DNA from: JAZDFC01 sp043808235
Lineage (GTDB): Bacteria > Bacteroidota > Ignavibacteria > Ignavibacteriales > Melioribacteraceae
Direction: 5' to 3'
Assembly: GCA_043808235.1 (NCBI GenBank)
Contig: JAZDFC010000056.1
Coordinates: 1-28,488, forward strand
DNA length: 28,488 bases
Positions 16,189-23,955 of this stretch are shown here, piece by piece. A model generated the notes under the pieces. That model did no database searches. It was given only the letters and a program-made list of their open reading frames with translations, and was not told the DNA's origin. A program made the position numbers and the translations under genes. The stretch's first letter is position 1. Every line of letters starts with the position of its first letter.

Positions 16189-16620
16189 TTAAATTCTGTG
16201 CATGGTTCTAAAAATATCTTCGTGCTGTAAATAAATTTTTATATTTAATCTTTCAGCAATTATCGACATATCGTTCTGAATATCGCGCATATCTTTAGGA
16301 GAGTTTGTTATATCAACAATCATAATTAATGTGAAAAAATCACCGAGCAGTTTTTGAGTAATATCCTGTAAATCGCACTTGCTCTCGCTGAATGAATTCG
16401 TAATCGATGCGACTACTCCAACCTGGTTTAATCCAAACGCGGTAAGGATAATTCTACCTGCCGATGCTTCGAATTTTTCCGATGGATTAATAGAACTACT
16501 TAAAAGTTTTTCGGCTGATTTTTGAACTACTTTTTTTACCTGGTCGGGAGTTGCGTTTTCCCCAAGTTCGGCAATTGCAGCAAGTGTTAAATTTCTTATT
16601 TCATTCTCTGCTAAGTTCAA
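16189..16620 (-). CDS. ACT-domain protein (UPF0237 type) with N-terminal extension
   Basis: This is a 143-aa protein starting at TTG. GGAG eight bases upstream and the absence of an early ATG support this start. Residues about 56-143 are the ACT domain of the UPF0237 family: IILTAFGLNQVGVVASITNS, CDLQDITQKLLGDFFTLIMI. Such domains bind small ligands, often amino acids, and dimerise. The normal length is about 90 aa, so the first 55 or so residues (NEIRNLTLAAIAELGENATP, VKKVVQKSAEKLL) form an extra helical segment. The TTG start shares four bases (TTGA) with the TGA stop of the TPR gene, so the two are translationally coupled. Its downstream partner is UPF0210. Confidence 0.9.
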   Translation of the reverse strand: MNLAENEIRNLTLAAIAELGENATPDQVKKVVQKSAEKLLSSSINPSEKFEASAGRIILTAFGLNQVGVVASITNSFSESKCDLQDITQKLLGDFFTLIMIVDITNSPKDMRDIQNDMSIIAERLNIKIYLQHEDIFRTMHRI

Positions 16621-17465
16621 GGTTTTACTCCGTTAAAATCGTTCTGCAAGTATCTTAATGTTTTGTTTGTTATATCTGTATTTCTTTTTTCTACAAATTT
16701 TTGGGCATTTTGAATATTACCCCGATAAAATCTCATCCATAACATACTTCCTACTGCGATGCCATCAAAATTTCTGTTCTCTTTGAAAGCAGTAACTGCA
16801 GTATATCCCCAAAGTAAATTCCAACCCAGCGACATTAAACCGGACAAAACATTGCCCGTATAAATCTGACCAAACCCCGGCAAAATATATGAAATTACTT
16901 TTGCAAAAGTAACCGAATATTTTTCATCCTCGACTTGATTGCAAAGGATTTTCAACTCATGATTTTGGTCAATTTTCTCAAATTCATGGGCGGCTTTTCC
17001 CCACTCATTAGCAAAAATAAAACTCCAGCCGCGCCAGTATAAAATTTCCATTTGATAATTATCGTCCATAAATTCCTTAGCCAACTGGTCCAAAAGAAAT
17101 ATCGATTGTTGAGTCGTTCTTCTAAGAATATTTGATCGAACAATTTGAATTTTGGTATCGAATAATTCTTCTTTCGATTCAACTCTCCACGCCGCTTTCG
17201 AAAAATATTTTATTGCCTCATCGAAAAAAGCGCCATGCTTATAACACATTCCAATCTGTAAATATGTTTGGAATGAATATGAACTGTCTTTGTCGAAGAA
17301 CTCGAGACGCTTGTATTCGGTAATGGCATCAAAGTAATTTGCTGCGTTGAAAAGGCTATCTGCAAATTCTTTCTGTTTGTGAAGTGAAGATTGAGCGAAT
17401 GTATTTATGGCATACAGAATAACTATTATAATGATGCTATAAAATTTTATAAAGAAGTATTTCAT
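16617..17465 (-). CDS. Exported TPR protein with C-terminal membrane segment
   Basis: This 282-aa protein has a signal peptide or anchor at 1-25 (FYSIIIIVILYAINTFAQ). About 30-185 are TPR-like helical repeats: FNAANYFDAITEYKRLEFFD, GMCYKHGAFFDEAIKYFSKA, EWGKAAHEFEKI. Near 190-240 is a hydrophobic stretch, ISYILPGFGQIYTGNVLSGL followed by MSLGWNLLWGY. That PGxGQxYxG pattern occurs in small membrane domains of the DUF5683 type. I cannot name the family further. The protein should sit at the membrane or in the periplasm. It is the first gene of the minus-strand run and overlaps the ACT gene by 4 bp; its promoter should lie in 17466-17693, divergent from the secreted-protein cluster. Confidence 0.75.
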   Translation of the reverse strand: MKYFFIKFYSIIIIVILYAINTFAQSSLHKQKEFADSLFNAANYFDAITEYKRLEFFDKDSSYSFQTYLQIGMCYKHGAFFDEAIKYFSKAAWRVESKEELFDTKIQIVRSNILRRTTQQSIFLLDQLAKEFMDDNYQMEILYWRGWSFIFANEWGKAAHEFEKIDQNHELKILCNQVEDEKYSVTFAKVISYILPGFGQIYTGNVLSGLMSLGWNLLWGYTAVTAFKENRNFDGIAVGSMLWMRFYRGNIQNAQKFVEKRNTDITNKTLRYLQNDFNGVKP

Positions 17466-17518
17466 TCCACAGATAGGATTAGTATAAAAATATATCTCTT
17501 ATGCAAAATACACAATCA

Positions 17519-17558
17519 GCTACGAAAATATTTCGTAGCCCGCGAAAAAAATTCGCAG
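17519..17558. promoter_or_regulatory. Tandem dyads, candidate activator (UAS) sites
   Basis: Dyad A is GCTACGAAA (17519-17527), loop ATA, TTTCGTAGC (17531-17539), a perfect 9-bp inverted repeat. Dyad B is GCGAA (17542-17546) and TTCGC (17552-17556). Aligned on their centres (17529 and 17549, 20 bp apart) they agree at 14 of 21 positions, sharing CGAAAA...TTCG. They lie upstream of the candidate sigma-54 promoter, where an enhancer-binding protein would bind. A REP-like hairpin is the alternative for A. Confidence 0.45.
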
Positions 17559-17608
17559 TAGAAAACTTTCATATCAGCATTTAACCTATTAAAGTCCAAA
17601 ATAAGCTA

Positions 17609-17624
17609 TGGCATTATTCTTGCC
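17609..17624 (+). promoter_or_regulatory. Candidate sigma-54 (-24/-12) promoter for the secreted-protein cluster
   Basis: TGGCAT at 17609-17614, five bases, then TTGC at 17620-17623 gives the invariant GG and GC with exactly ten bases between them, as the sigma-54 consensus TGGCACG-N4-TTGC requires. Transcription would begin near 17635, leaving a leader of about 60 nt with GCGGAG seven bases before the ATG at 17694. Divergent and convergent promoters of other types cannot be excluded. Confidence 0.5.
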
Positions 17625-17693
17625 CTATCTAAAATTGTTATTCGAATTACCTGCACGGAATAAATAAAACAAAAACTTTAGCGGAGTGATCGT

Positions 17694-19898
17694 ATGAAAA
17701 ATTTATACGTCGTTATAATGCTGTGCCTATTTCTTTCTTTCTCATCAAGTATGGCTTTTGATCAATTAAGAGTATTAGACCCACGAAATTGGTGGAGTGA
17801 ACAAGGGACAATTGAAGATGCTTTTATTTCAATTAGACCGCAAGGAATTTATATTGAATATTCGATGTACTTAACGTTTTCAGCGCGAGGAAACTACCTC
17901 AGTCATTCTGATACCCTCGAAGTTGTTTTAGATTTTAATCTGCCCGATGAAGCCGTCGTAACCGATCTGTGGTTGTGGGTGAATGACGATATAATGAAAG
18001 CGAAAATAATGGATTCGTGGACGGCATCGGGCATTTATGAAGATATAGTTGATCGCAGAAAAGATCCGGCCATTTTATATAAAAGGCAGGGAGGGTATTG
18101 GAATTGGGAATATGTTACCGAAGAATATTATGAACTGCGAATATTCCCAATGGCCGGGGATGAAACACGGAAAGTAAAAGTCTCTTTTTTATTACCTGCT
18201 ACCTGGACATCCGAAAAAATAATTTCTAGTATCCCCGTGAATATTTTGCATACATCATTGAACAATGTGCCTAATTGTGAAATTATGTTTTTCCCAGACG
18301 AAGAATGGACCAACCCCAACTTGGTTGAGCACCCGGAGATAGAATTCGTTGAACAAAATGTTGGTGAACCGGGAAATTATCTTGCCGATATTACATCTGT
18401 TGCAATGAATGGAAATCTTACACTGTCATTCGATTCCCCGATGATGAACGGATTTTATCTCAACCATATCGATTCCGGGAGGCTGACGACGGGAGAGAAC
18501 GATATAAATGATAACTACTACCAATTCGTTTTTCTCCCGTCTCAATTTCTCGATTTGCACGCGGCTAAAAAAGTTGCGCTTGTAATCGGCTACGATATTT
18601 TTACGACTTCAATTAATTTAAACACATTACTCACTACTATAAAAACTTATGCGTTGAATTTTCTTGAAGATACGGATTCGATTAATGTTATTTACTCGGG
18701 ATTGGATGAAAATATAATCGGCGAAAATTGGATAGCTGCAACAGATTTAAATATAAATAATATTTTCAATGAACTTGAGACAGCAAGCTGGAGGAGCTAT
18801 TCGAATCTGCCGTCGCTGTTGTCAACCGCGGTTGAGTACTTAAATGATGTTGGAAGCGGTTCAAGCATATTGCTGTTTTCTTCTTCGGATAATGAGGGCT
18901 ACTATGAAACAGCTAACAGTATCATTGATGACTTAAACCAGCAAATGGAAAGAGACTATGTTTTTACGGTTGTCGATTTTTGTGATCAAACGAATCGATA
19001 TTATTATTACAACGATAGACAATATTGGGGCAATGAATACTTGTATGCTAATCTTACGCGGATGAGCGGCGGCAGTTATTTTAATATCAGAACAGAACCT
19101 TCTTTTGATGTACTTACCTCGAATGCATTTTCCGTACTCGACGGCTACATCACTTCATTTGATTTGTATACTTCGATGACGGATGGATTCTGCTACGGAA
19201 GGTATTCCTCATTCGATAACGGAAATGTGTATCTGAATACTCCTGTTTGGCAAATTGGAAAATACTACGGAAACTTCCCATTCAAAATTTCTGCAGCGGG
19301 ATTTTTTAATAACGAAGTCTTTTCGATTACAAAAGAAATTGATATAAATAATGTGTCCTTAGCTGATACATTAGTAGTAGAATCATGGATTGGACAGAAT
19401 ATTCTCGGATTGGAAAACGAAAGTCAAACTAATGATGTAGTGAATGAAATTATTAATTTAAGTGTGAACGAAAGAGTCTTGTCATTTTATACCGCATTTT
19501 TAGCATTGGAACCAGGCGATACAACCGAGCCATGTATTGAATGCTTCGACGAAGGTGGGGGCGGTATAATCAATGTTGAAGATACTTTGTATCAGACCGA
19601 AGAATTATCGGATACATTAATAGCACAGGCATATCCCAATCCGTTTAATGCTGAAGTAACAATCAGCGTTTCGATTCCACAAGTAAATGCTAATGATAAT
19701 ATCACGTTCAAAATTTACGATATACTCGGGCAAGAAATAAAATCATTTGATACGAACATAGCAGCAGGCAAAACAAGATATGATTTTATTTGGAACGGAA
19801 AAAATAATTACGGCGAATCAGTATCAAGCGGAATTTATTTCTTTGTAACCAAAACCGGAAAGGAAGTAAAGACAATTAAACTGATGATGATGAAGTAA
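17694..19898 (+). CDS. T9SS-secreted VIT-domain protein with degenerate VWA-like domain (paralogue 1)
   Basis: This 734-aa protein has a signal peptide at 1-21 (MLCLFLSFSSSMA). About 22-175 form a VIT-like domain: RPQGIYIEYSMYLTFSARGN, DEAVVTDLWLWVNDDIM, IYEDIVDRRKDPAILYKR, ETRKVKVSFLLP. About 285-490 have the strand-helix order of a von Willebrand A fold (KKVALVIGYDIFTTSINLNT, SILLFSSSDNEG, VFTVVDFCD). The DxSxS metal-binding motif is replaced by DIFTT and the TDG loop by SDNEG, so a metal-dependent adhesion site seems lost. The last 91 residues (from 644) are a T9SS sorting domain (AYPNPFNAEVTISVSIP, YDILGQEIKSF, SVSSGIYFFVTKTG). It is probably displayed on or released from the cell surface. 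It has a strong ribosome binding site, heads the plus-strand cluster and is followed 67 bp later by its paralogue. Confidence 0.88.
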   Translation: MKNLYVVIMLCLFLSFSSSMAFDQLRVLDPRNWWSEQGTIEDAFISIRPQGIYIEYSMYLTFSARGNYLSHSDTLEVVLDFNLPDEAVVTDLWLWVNDDIMKAKIMDSWTASGIYEDIVDRRKDPAILYKRQGGYWNWEYVTEEYYELRIFPMAGDETRKVKVSFLLPATWTSEKIISSIPVNILHTSLNNVPNCEIMFFPDEEWTNPNLVEHPEIEFVEQNVGEPGNYLADITSVAMNGNLTLSFDSPMMNGFYLNHIDSGRLTTGENDINDNYYQFVFLPSQFLDLHAAKKVALVIGYDIFTTSINLNTLLTTIKTYALNFLEDTDSINVIYSGLDENIIGENWIAATDLNINNIFNELETASWRSYSNLPSLLSTAVEYLNDVGSGSSILLFSSSDNEGYYETANSIIDDLNQQMERDYVFTVVDFCDQTNRYYYYNDRQYWGNEYLYANLTRMSGGSYFNIRTEPSFDVLTSNAFSVLDGYITSFDLYTSMTDGFCYGRYSSFDNGNVYLNTPVWQIGKYYGNFPFKISAAGFFNNEVFSITKEIDINNVSLADTLVVESWIGQNILGLENESQTNDVVNEIINLSVNERVLSFYTAFLALEPGDTTEPCIECFDEGGGGIINVEDTLYQTEELSDTLIAQAYPNPFNAEVTISVSIPQVNANDNITFKIYDILGQEIKSFDTNIAAGKTRYDFIWNGKNNYGESVSSGIYFFVTKTGKEVKTIKLMMMK

Positions 19899-19965
19899 TG
19901 CCGGTAAATATCATCTGAATAATCTCTAATTTACTGTTGTTAATTCTAATTTTTGGGGCAAGACC

Positions 19966-22170
19966 ATGAAAAAAATATTACTTGGCACAATCATAATTCT
20001 CAGTTTATTTGTAAATCTTTATTCTTATAATCAACTTCAGATACTCGACCCACAATCATGGTGGAGCAGCAGCCAGGGAACCATTGAAGAAGCTTTAATA
20101 ACTGTAAGACCACAGGGAATTTATGTCGAATATTCCATGTACCTCACTTTTTCAGCAAGAGGAAATTATAATGGTTGGGGGCATCAGGATACCCTGGAAG
20201 TTGTTCTTGATTTTGATTTACCTCAGGAAGCCGTTGTTCATGATTTGTGGTTGTGGGTTCATGATGATATTATGCGTGCGCAGATAATGGATGTATGGAG
20301 CGCTTCTGCTATTTATGAAGATATTGTTGATCGCAGAAAAGATCCGGCAATTTTATATAAGAAACAGGGATATTCTAATTACTATCCTTATGAATACGAA
20401 GGCTACTACGAACTGCGCGTTTTTCCGATGGCTGGCGATGAAACGCGGAAGGTGAAATTATCCTTTATGCTTCCGGCAGATTGGATGACAGACAAAATCT
20501 CCTCCTCAATTCCAATGAATATCTTGCAGACTTCGATGAATTCGGTTGGGAATTGTAAAATACTTTTTTTCCCCGATGAAGAATGGTACAATCCACGGTT
20601 GAATGAGCATCCTGAAATTGAATTTTTGGAATTGAATGATCCGCAAGTTGGTCAGTATTTCCAAGCGGATATTCAGTCAATCGCAATGAATGGTGATTTG
20701 ACTTTGTCGTTCGATTCGCCAATGAAAAATGGATTTTATTTTAATTGTCTTAACAACGGCAAACGCAGTCCCGATGCTGACGGTGATGATAATTTCTACC
20801 AGTTCGCTTTTTATCCGTCGGAGTTTCTTAATGTCCAATCCAACCAAAACTTATTACTCGTTATTGGATACGATGTTTTCAACACAAGTTATCAATTGGA
20901 CAACATAATCACCAATATTAAATCCGCAGCAATGAGTTATCTTGACGCAGCGGATTCGATCAATATCGTATTTTCCGGTATCAATACCGATATGATTAGT
21001 GATAATTGGGTTTCGGCGAGTCCGGAAAATCTTAACCAGCTTTTCAATAATCTCTCCTCAGCGGAGTGGCGGAGTTATTGTAATCTACCTTCGCTCTTAT
21101 CAACTGCGGTAAACTTTCTAAATAATAAAGGAAAGAATGGAAAAATTCTCCTGATGAGTTCATCAGATAATGAGGGGAATTATGATGTTGCCAACAGTAT
21201 AATACATGATTTGCGATTGCAGATGGATCAAAATTACCCGATAAATGTTGTTGATTTCTGTAATGAAAATTATAATTCTTATTGGATCAACAATCAGTAC
21301 TATTACGGCAACGACTATCTTTATATTAATCTGACAAGAATTACGGAGGGCGAATATTTTAATATAAGGAATGATCCGTCGCTGGATAAATTAATCGCCA
21401 ATGCATTCTCGGTGATGGAAGGATTTATCTCTTCGTTCGATGTTTACACAGGTATGACAAACGGATTCTGTTACAATCGATATTCCTCCTGCGAGGAAGG
21501 TAGGATATACTTGCGGACTCCTGTTTGGCAGATTGGAAAATATGTCGGCGACTTCCCTTTTAAAATGAATTTCAACGGAATATTCAATTCGCAGACATTC
21601 TCGGTGAACAAGGAGATAAGCGTCGATCAAACCGCGCTTTCAGATACACTCGTCGCAGAAGTTTGGGCATCCAAACATCTGCTCGATCTTGAGAGCCAGA
21701 CGCAGACGAATGAAGTTGTGAATGAGATAGTAAATTACAGCGTAAAAGAAAGAGTGCTTTCTCTTTACACCGCGTTTCTTTCATTGGAGCCTAACGATAC
21801 ACTTCATCCGTGTATCGACTGCTTTGACGAATGGGATTTATCCGATGTTGAAGACTCAACCGCTCAAAACGAAGAATTAGCCGATACGCTGTTAGCGCAG
21901 GCATATCCTAATCCGTTCAACGCGGAGGTAACAATCAGCGTTACCATTCCGCAAGTAAATGTTAATGACAATATCGCATTCAAGATTTACGACATACTCG
22001 GACAGGAAGTAAAATCATTTAATGATGTTGTTACAGCCGGCAAAACGAGATATGGTTTTGTTTGGAACGGAAAAAACAATTACGGCGAATCTGTATCGAG
22101 CGGAATTTATTTCTTTGTAACCAAAACCGGAAAGGAAGTAAAGACAATTAAATTGATGATGATGAAGTAA
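19966..22170 (+). CDS. T9SS-secreted VIT-domain protein with degenerate VWA-like domain (paralogue 2)
   Basis: This protein has the same length (734 aa) and domain order as its upstream neighbour, so it is a tandem duplicate. It has a signal peptide at 1-20, a VIT-like domain (RPQGIYVEYSMYLTFSARGN, IYEDIVDRRKDPAILYKK, ETRKVKLSFMLP), and a VWA-like middle in which the MIDAS motif is again degenerate (LLVIGYDVFNTSYQLDN; LLMSSSDNEGNY). The sorting domain has AYPNPFNAEVTISVTIP, YDILGQEVKSF and SVSSGIYFFVTKTG. The proteins differ across the body but agree almost perfectly at EDIVDRRKDPAILY and at the C-terminus, so those parts are either constrained or recently homogenised. No strong ribosome binding site is visible; the 67-bp spacing suggests shared transcription. 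Confidence 0.88.
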   Translation: MKKILLGTIIILSLFVNLYSYNQLQILDPQSWWSSSQGTIEEALITVRPQGIYVEYSMYLTFSARGNYNGWGHQDTLEVVLDFDLPQEAVVHDLWLWVHDDIMRAQIMDVWSASAIYEDIVDRRKDPAILYKKQGYSNYYPYEYEGYYELRVFPMAGDETRKVKLSFMLPADWMTDKISSSIPMNILQTSMNSVGNCKILFFPDEEWYNPRLNEHPEIEFLELNDPQVGQYFQADIQSIAMNGDLTLSFDSPMKNGFYFNCLNNGKRSPDADGDDNFYQFAFYPSEFLNVQSNQNLLLVIGYDVFNTSYQLDNIITNIKSAAMSYLDAADSINIVFSGINTDMISDNWVSASPENLNQLFNNLSSAEWRSYCNLPSLLSTAVNFLNNKGKNGKILLMSSSDNEGNYDVANSIIHDLRLQMDQNYPINVVDFCNENYNSYWINNQYYYGNDYLYINLTRITEGEYFNIRNDPSLDKLIANAFSVMEGFISSFDVYTGMTNGFCYNRYSSCEEGRIYLRTPVWQIGKYVGDFPFKMNFNGIFNSQTFSVNKEISVDQTALSDTLVAEVWASKHLLDLESQTQTNEVVNEIVNYSVKERVLSLYTAFLSLEPNDTLHPCIDCFDEWDLSDVEDSTAQNEELADTLLAQAYPNPFNAEVTISVTIPQVNVNDNIAFKIYDILGQEVKSFNDVVTAGKTRYGFVWNGKNNYGESVSSGIYFFVTKTGKEVKTIKLMMMK

Positions 22171-22172
22171 AA

Positions 22173-22214
22173 TTTTACTTGCAAATAGATATGAAGATAT
22201 TATTACTCAAATAA
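22173..22214 (+). pseudogene. Remnant of a T9SS sorting-domain tail
   Basis: Reading 22173-22214 in frame gives FYLQIDMKILLLK followed by a stop. The final 24 bases match the end of the next gene (RKMLLLK-stop, 23915-23938) at all but three positions. FYLQ also recalls its FYSLQ. There is no open frame leading into it from upstream, so it looks like the leftover 3' end of a lost secreted-protein gene that once lay between the second and third genes of the cluster. Confidence 0.45.
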
Positions 22215-22369
22215 CAAAAGTGATGTTATCATAAATAGAAATTACAACTTATTTCATTGATTCGGTAAAAAGTATCTGTACGTGACCGGCAGAGTTCCAA
22301 TTAAGAGGTAAGTAAGGTGTCATGGTATCAAAATAATAGAGAAAATTAATTCATTTAGGAAATACGAAA

Positions 22370-23938
22370 ATGAATTCAAAAGCGGTGTTTATTTTTTTGA
22401 TTGTATTCACTCAATTAAATGCACAGATTATTCCCAAAATTGAATGGATTAGCATTTATCCGAACACCGAAGGTATTAAATTAATTCTCGAAGATAACGA
22501 AAGAGATCAGAATGGGAATTTTTACTATGCATGTGGAGTAAACAAAAATTTCTCGGCATCCGATTTTAAATTGATTAAATACAATAAAGAAGGTGATTTG
22601 CTTTTTGAAATTAACGAAATAGCGGATTCTAATTACATATTATTCGGATTTGAAATTGCTGTTGACTCAAATGAAAATATTTTTGTGAGCGGTACGAAGA
22701 AATACTTATATGACCCGGTGGTATTTACAAATTATTTAACCAAATATTCCTCGCATGGTCAAGTCTTGTGGAGTAAAGAATACTTAGGACTTTACCGCCA
22801 ATTTGTTTTACTAGATAATGAAGAGAATCTAATTTCAAGTTACTTTTACGATTCAAATATTATTCTAAATAAATATAGGAATAACGGTGAGCTTTTGTGG
22901 AGTAAAAGTTTAAACAATTTTGGTGGCCCAACAGGATTATTTTTAAATAACGATAACATATATTTAACTGCATCTAAAACTCAGCCTAATACCGATCCTC
23001 CATATTTTTTAGGTTTTTTAATTCAGCTTAATTCGGAAGGTGAAATAATTAGGTCGCGGGACACCGCGTACTTGCCTATTTGCTTTGATAAGGAATCCAA
23101 TATGTTTTTTAACAAATTGGATGATACAATTACTAAAGTAGATGCAAATGGAGATTTTCTCTGGCAAAACAATTTAAATGTTTTTTATACATCTGGGATG
23201 AAGACCGATAATAATAGTAGTGTAATTGTTGTAGGTGAGGATTACGATCTATCCGGAACGACAGCTGATAATTACATGATAAAAAAAATATCGGAAAATG
23301 GTTCTATAGAATGGATCAAAGAATTCAATAGTTTGGATCTGGATTATTCGGCAGATCATGCTTTGGATTTAGCCATAAATTCAAATGATGACATTTATGT
23401 TACCGGGTATTCACAAAGAGGAATAACTTATTGTTATAGTATTAAATATGATGAAGAAGGAAATGAAATATTTGCGATTAAACTCGCGGATGAAAGTAAC
23501 ACTCAATTTTATGGTAGTAACATTTATTTGGGTGATGATGAAAGTTTTCTCGTAGCAGGCAATACTGACAATAGTGTTTTCTTATCAAAAATAAATGAAT
23601 CAGTATTTGATTATGTATCAGATGCCATTAAGTGTGATTTTAAATACTCATTGTCACAAAACTACCCCAACCCATTCAATCCAACAACCAAAATAAAATT
23701 TACAATTCCGTTAACGGTCAATCCCCTCTTGGGAGGGGCGAGGGGTGGGTCAACACTTGTTACGTTAAAAATCTATAATGTGCTCGGTAGAGAAATCCGA
23801 ACACTTATAAACGAAGAAAAATCTCCGAGCAATTACGAAGTTACTTTTAATGGAGAAGGATTGCCGAGCGGTGTATATTTCTATTCTCTGCAAACGGGGG
23901 ATTTTCATCAAGTGAGGAAGATGTTATTACTCAAATAA
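22370..23938 (+). CDS. T9SS-secreted propeller-type protein
   Basis: This 522-aa protein has a signal peptide at 1-18 (AVFIFLIVFTQLNAQ). About 20-425 contain at least six degenerate blade motifs of the form 'xxGexlWxK' (SHGQVLWSKEYLG, NNGELLWSKSL, ANGDFLWQNNL, ENGSIEWIKEF). It resembles the SBBP/PQQ-type propellers of exported Bacteroidota proteins. The sorting domain starts near 428 (LSQNYPNPFNPTTKIKF) and ends RKMLLLK. It contains an extra in-frame stretch, VNPLLGGARGG, between TIP and VTLKIYN that is encoded by a G/C-rich palindromic segment. No catalytic residues are evident; a binding or structural surface role is likely. AGGA lies about ten bases before the ATG. The next gene begins 17 bp downstream. 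Confidence 0.82.
   Translation: MNSKAVFIFLIVFTQLNAQIIPKIEWISIYPNTEGIKLILEDNERDQNGNFYYACGVNKNFSASDFKLIKYNKEGDLLFEINEIADSNYILFGFEIAVDSNENIFVSGTKKYLYDPVVFTNYLTKYSSHGQVLWSKEYLGLYRQFVLLDNEENLISSYFYDSNIILNKYRNNGELLWSKSLNNFGGPTGLFLNNDNIYLTASKTQPNTDPPYFLGFLIQLNSEGEIIRSRDTAYLPICFDKESNMFFNKLDDTITKVDANGDFLWQNNLNVFYTSGMKTDNNSSVIVVGEDYDLSGTTADNYMIKKISENGSIEWIKEFNSLDLDYSADHALDLAINSNDDIYVTGYSQRGITYCYSIKYDEEGNEIFAIKLADESNTQFYGSNIYLGDDESFLVAGNTDNSVFLSKINESVFDYVSDAIKCDFKYSLSQNYPNPFNPTTKIKFTIPLTVNPLLGGARGGSTLVTLKIYNVLGREIRTLINEEKSPSNYEVTFNGEGLPSGVYFYSLQTGDFHQVRKMLLLK
23723..23750 (+). repeat. Palindromic G/C-rich insert inside a sorting-domain coding sequence
   Basis: CCCCTC (23723-23728), loop TTGG, GAGGGG (23733-23738) is followed by a second GAGGGG (23740-23745) that could pair instead. 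The segment is far richer in G and C than its surroundings. It adds residues PLLGGARGG in frame where most sorting domains have a short turn. Confidence 0.6.
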
Positions 23939-23955
23939 ATATGGAGGACTAAATC

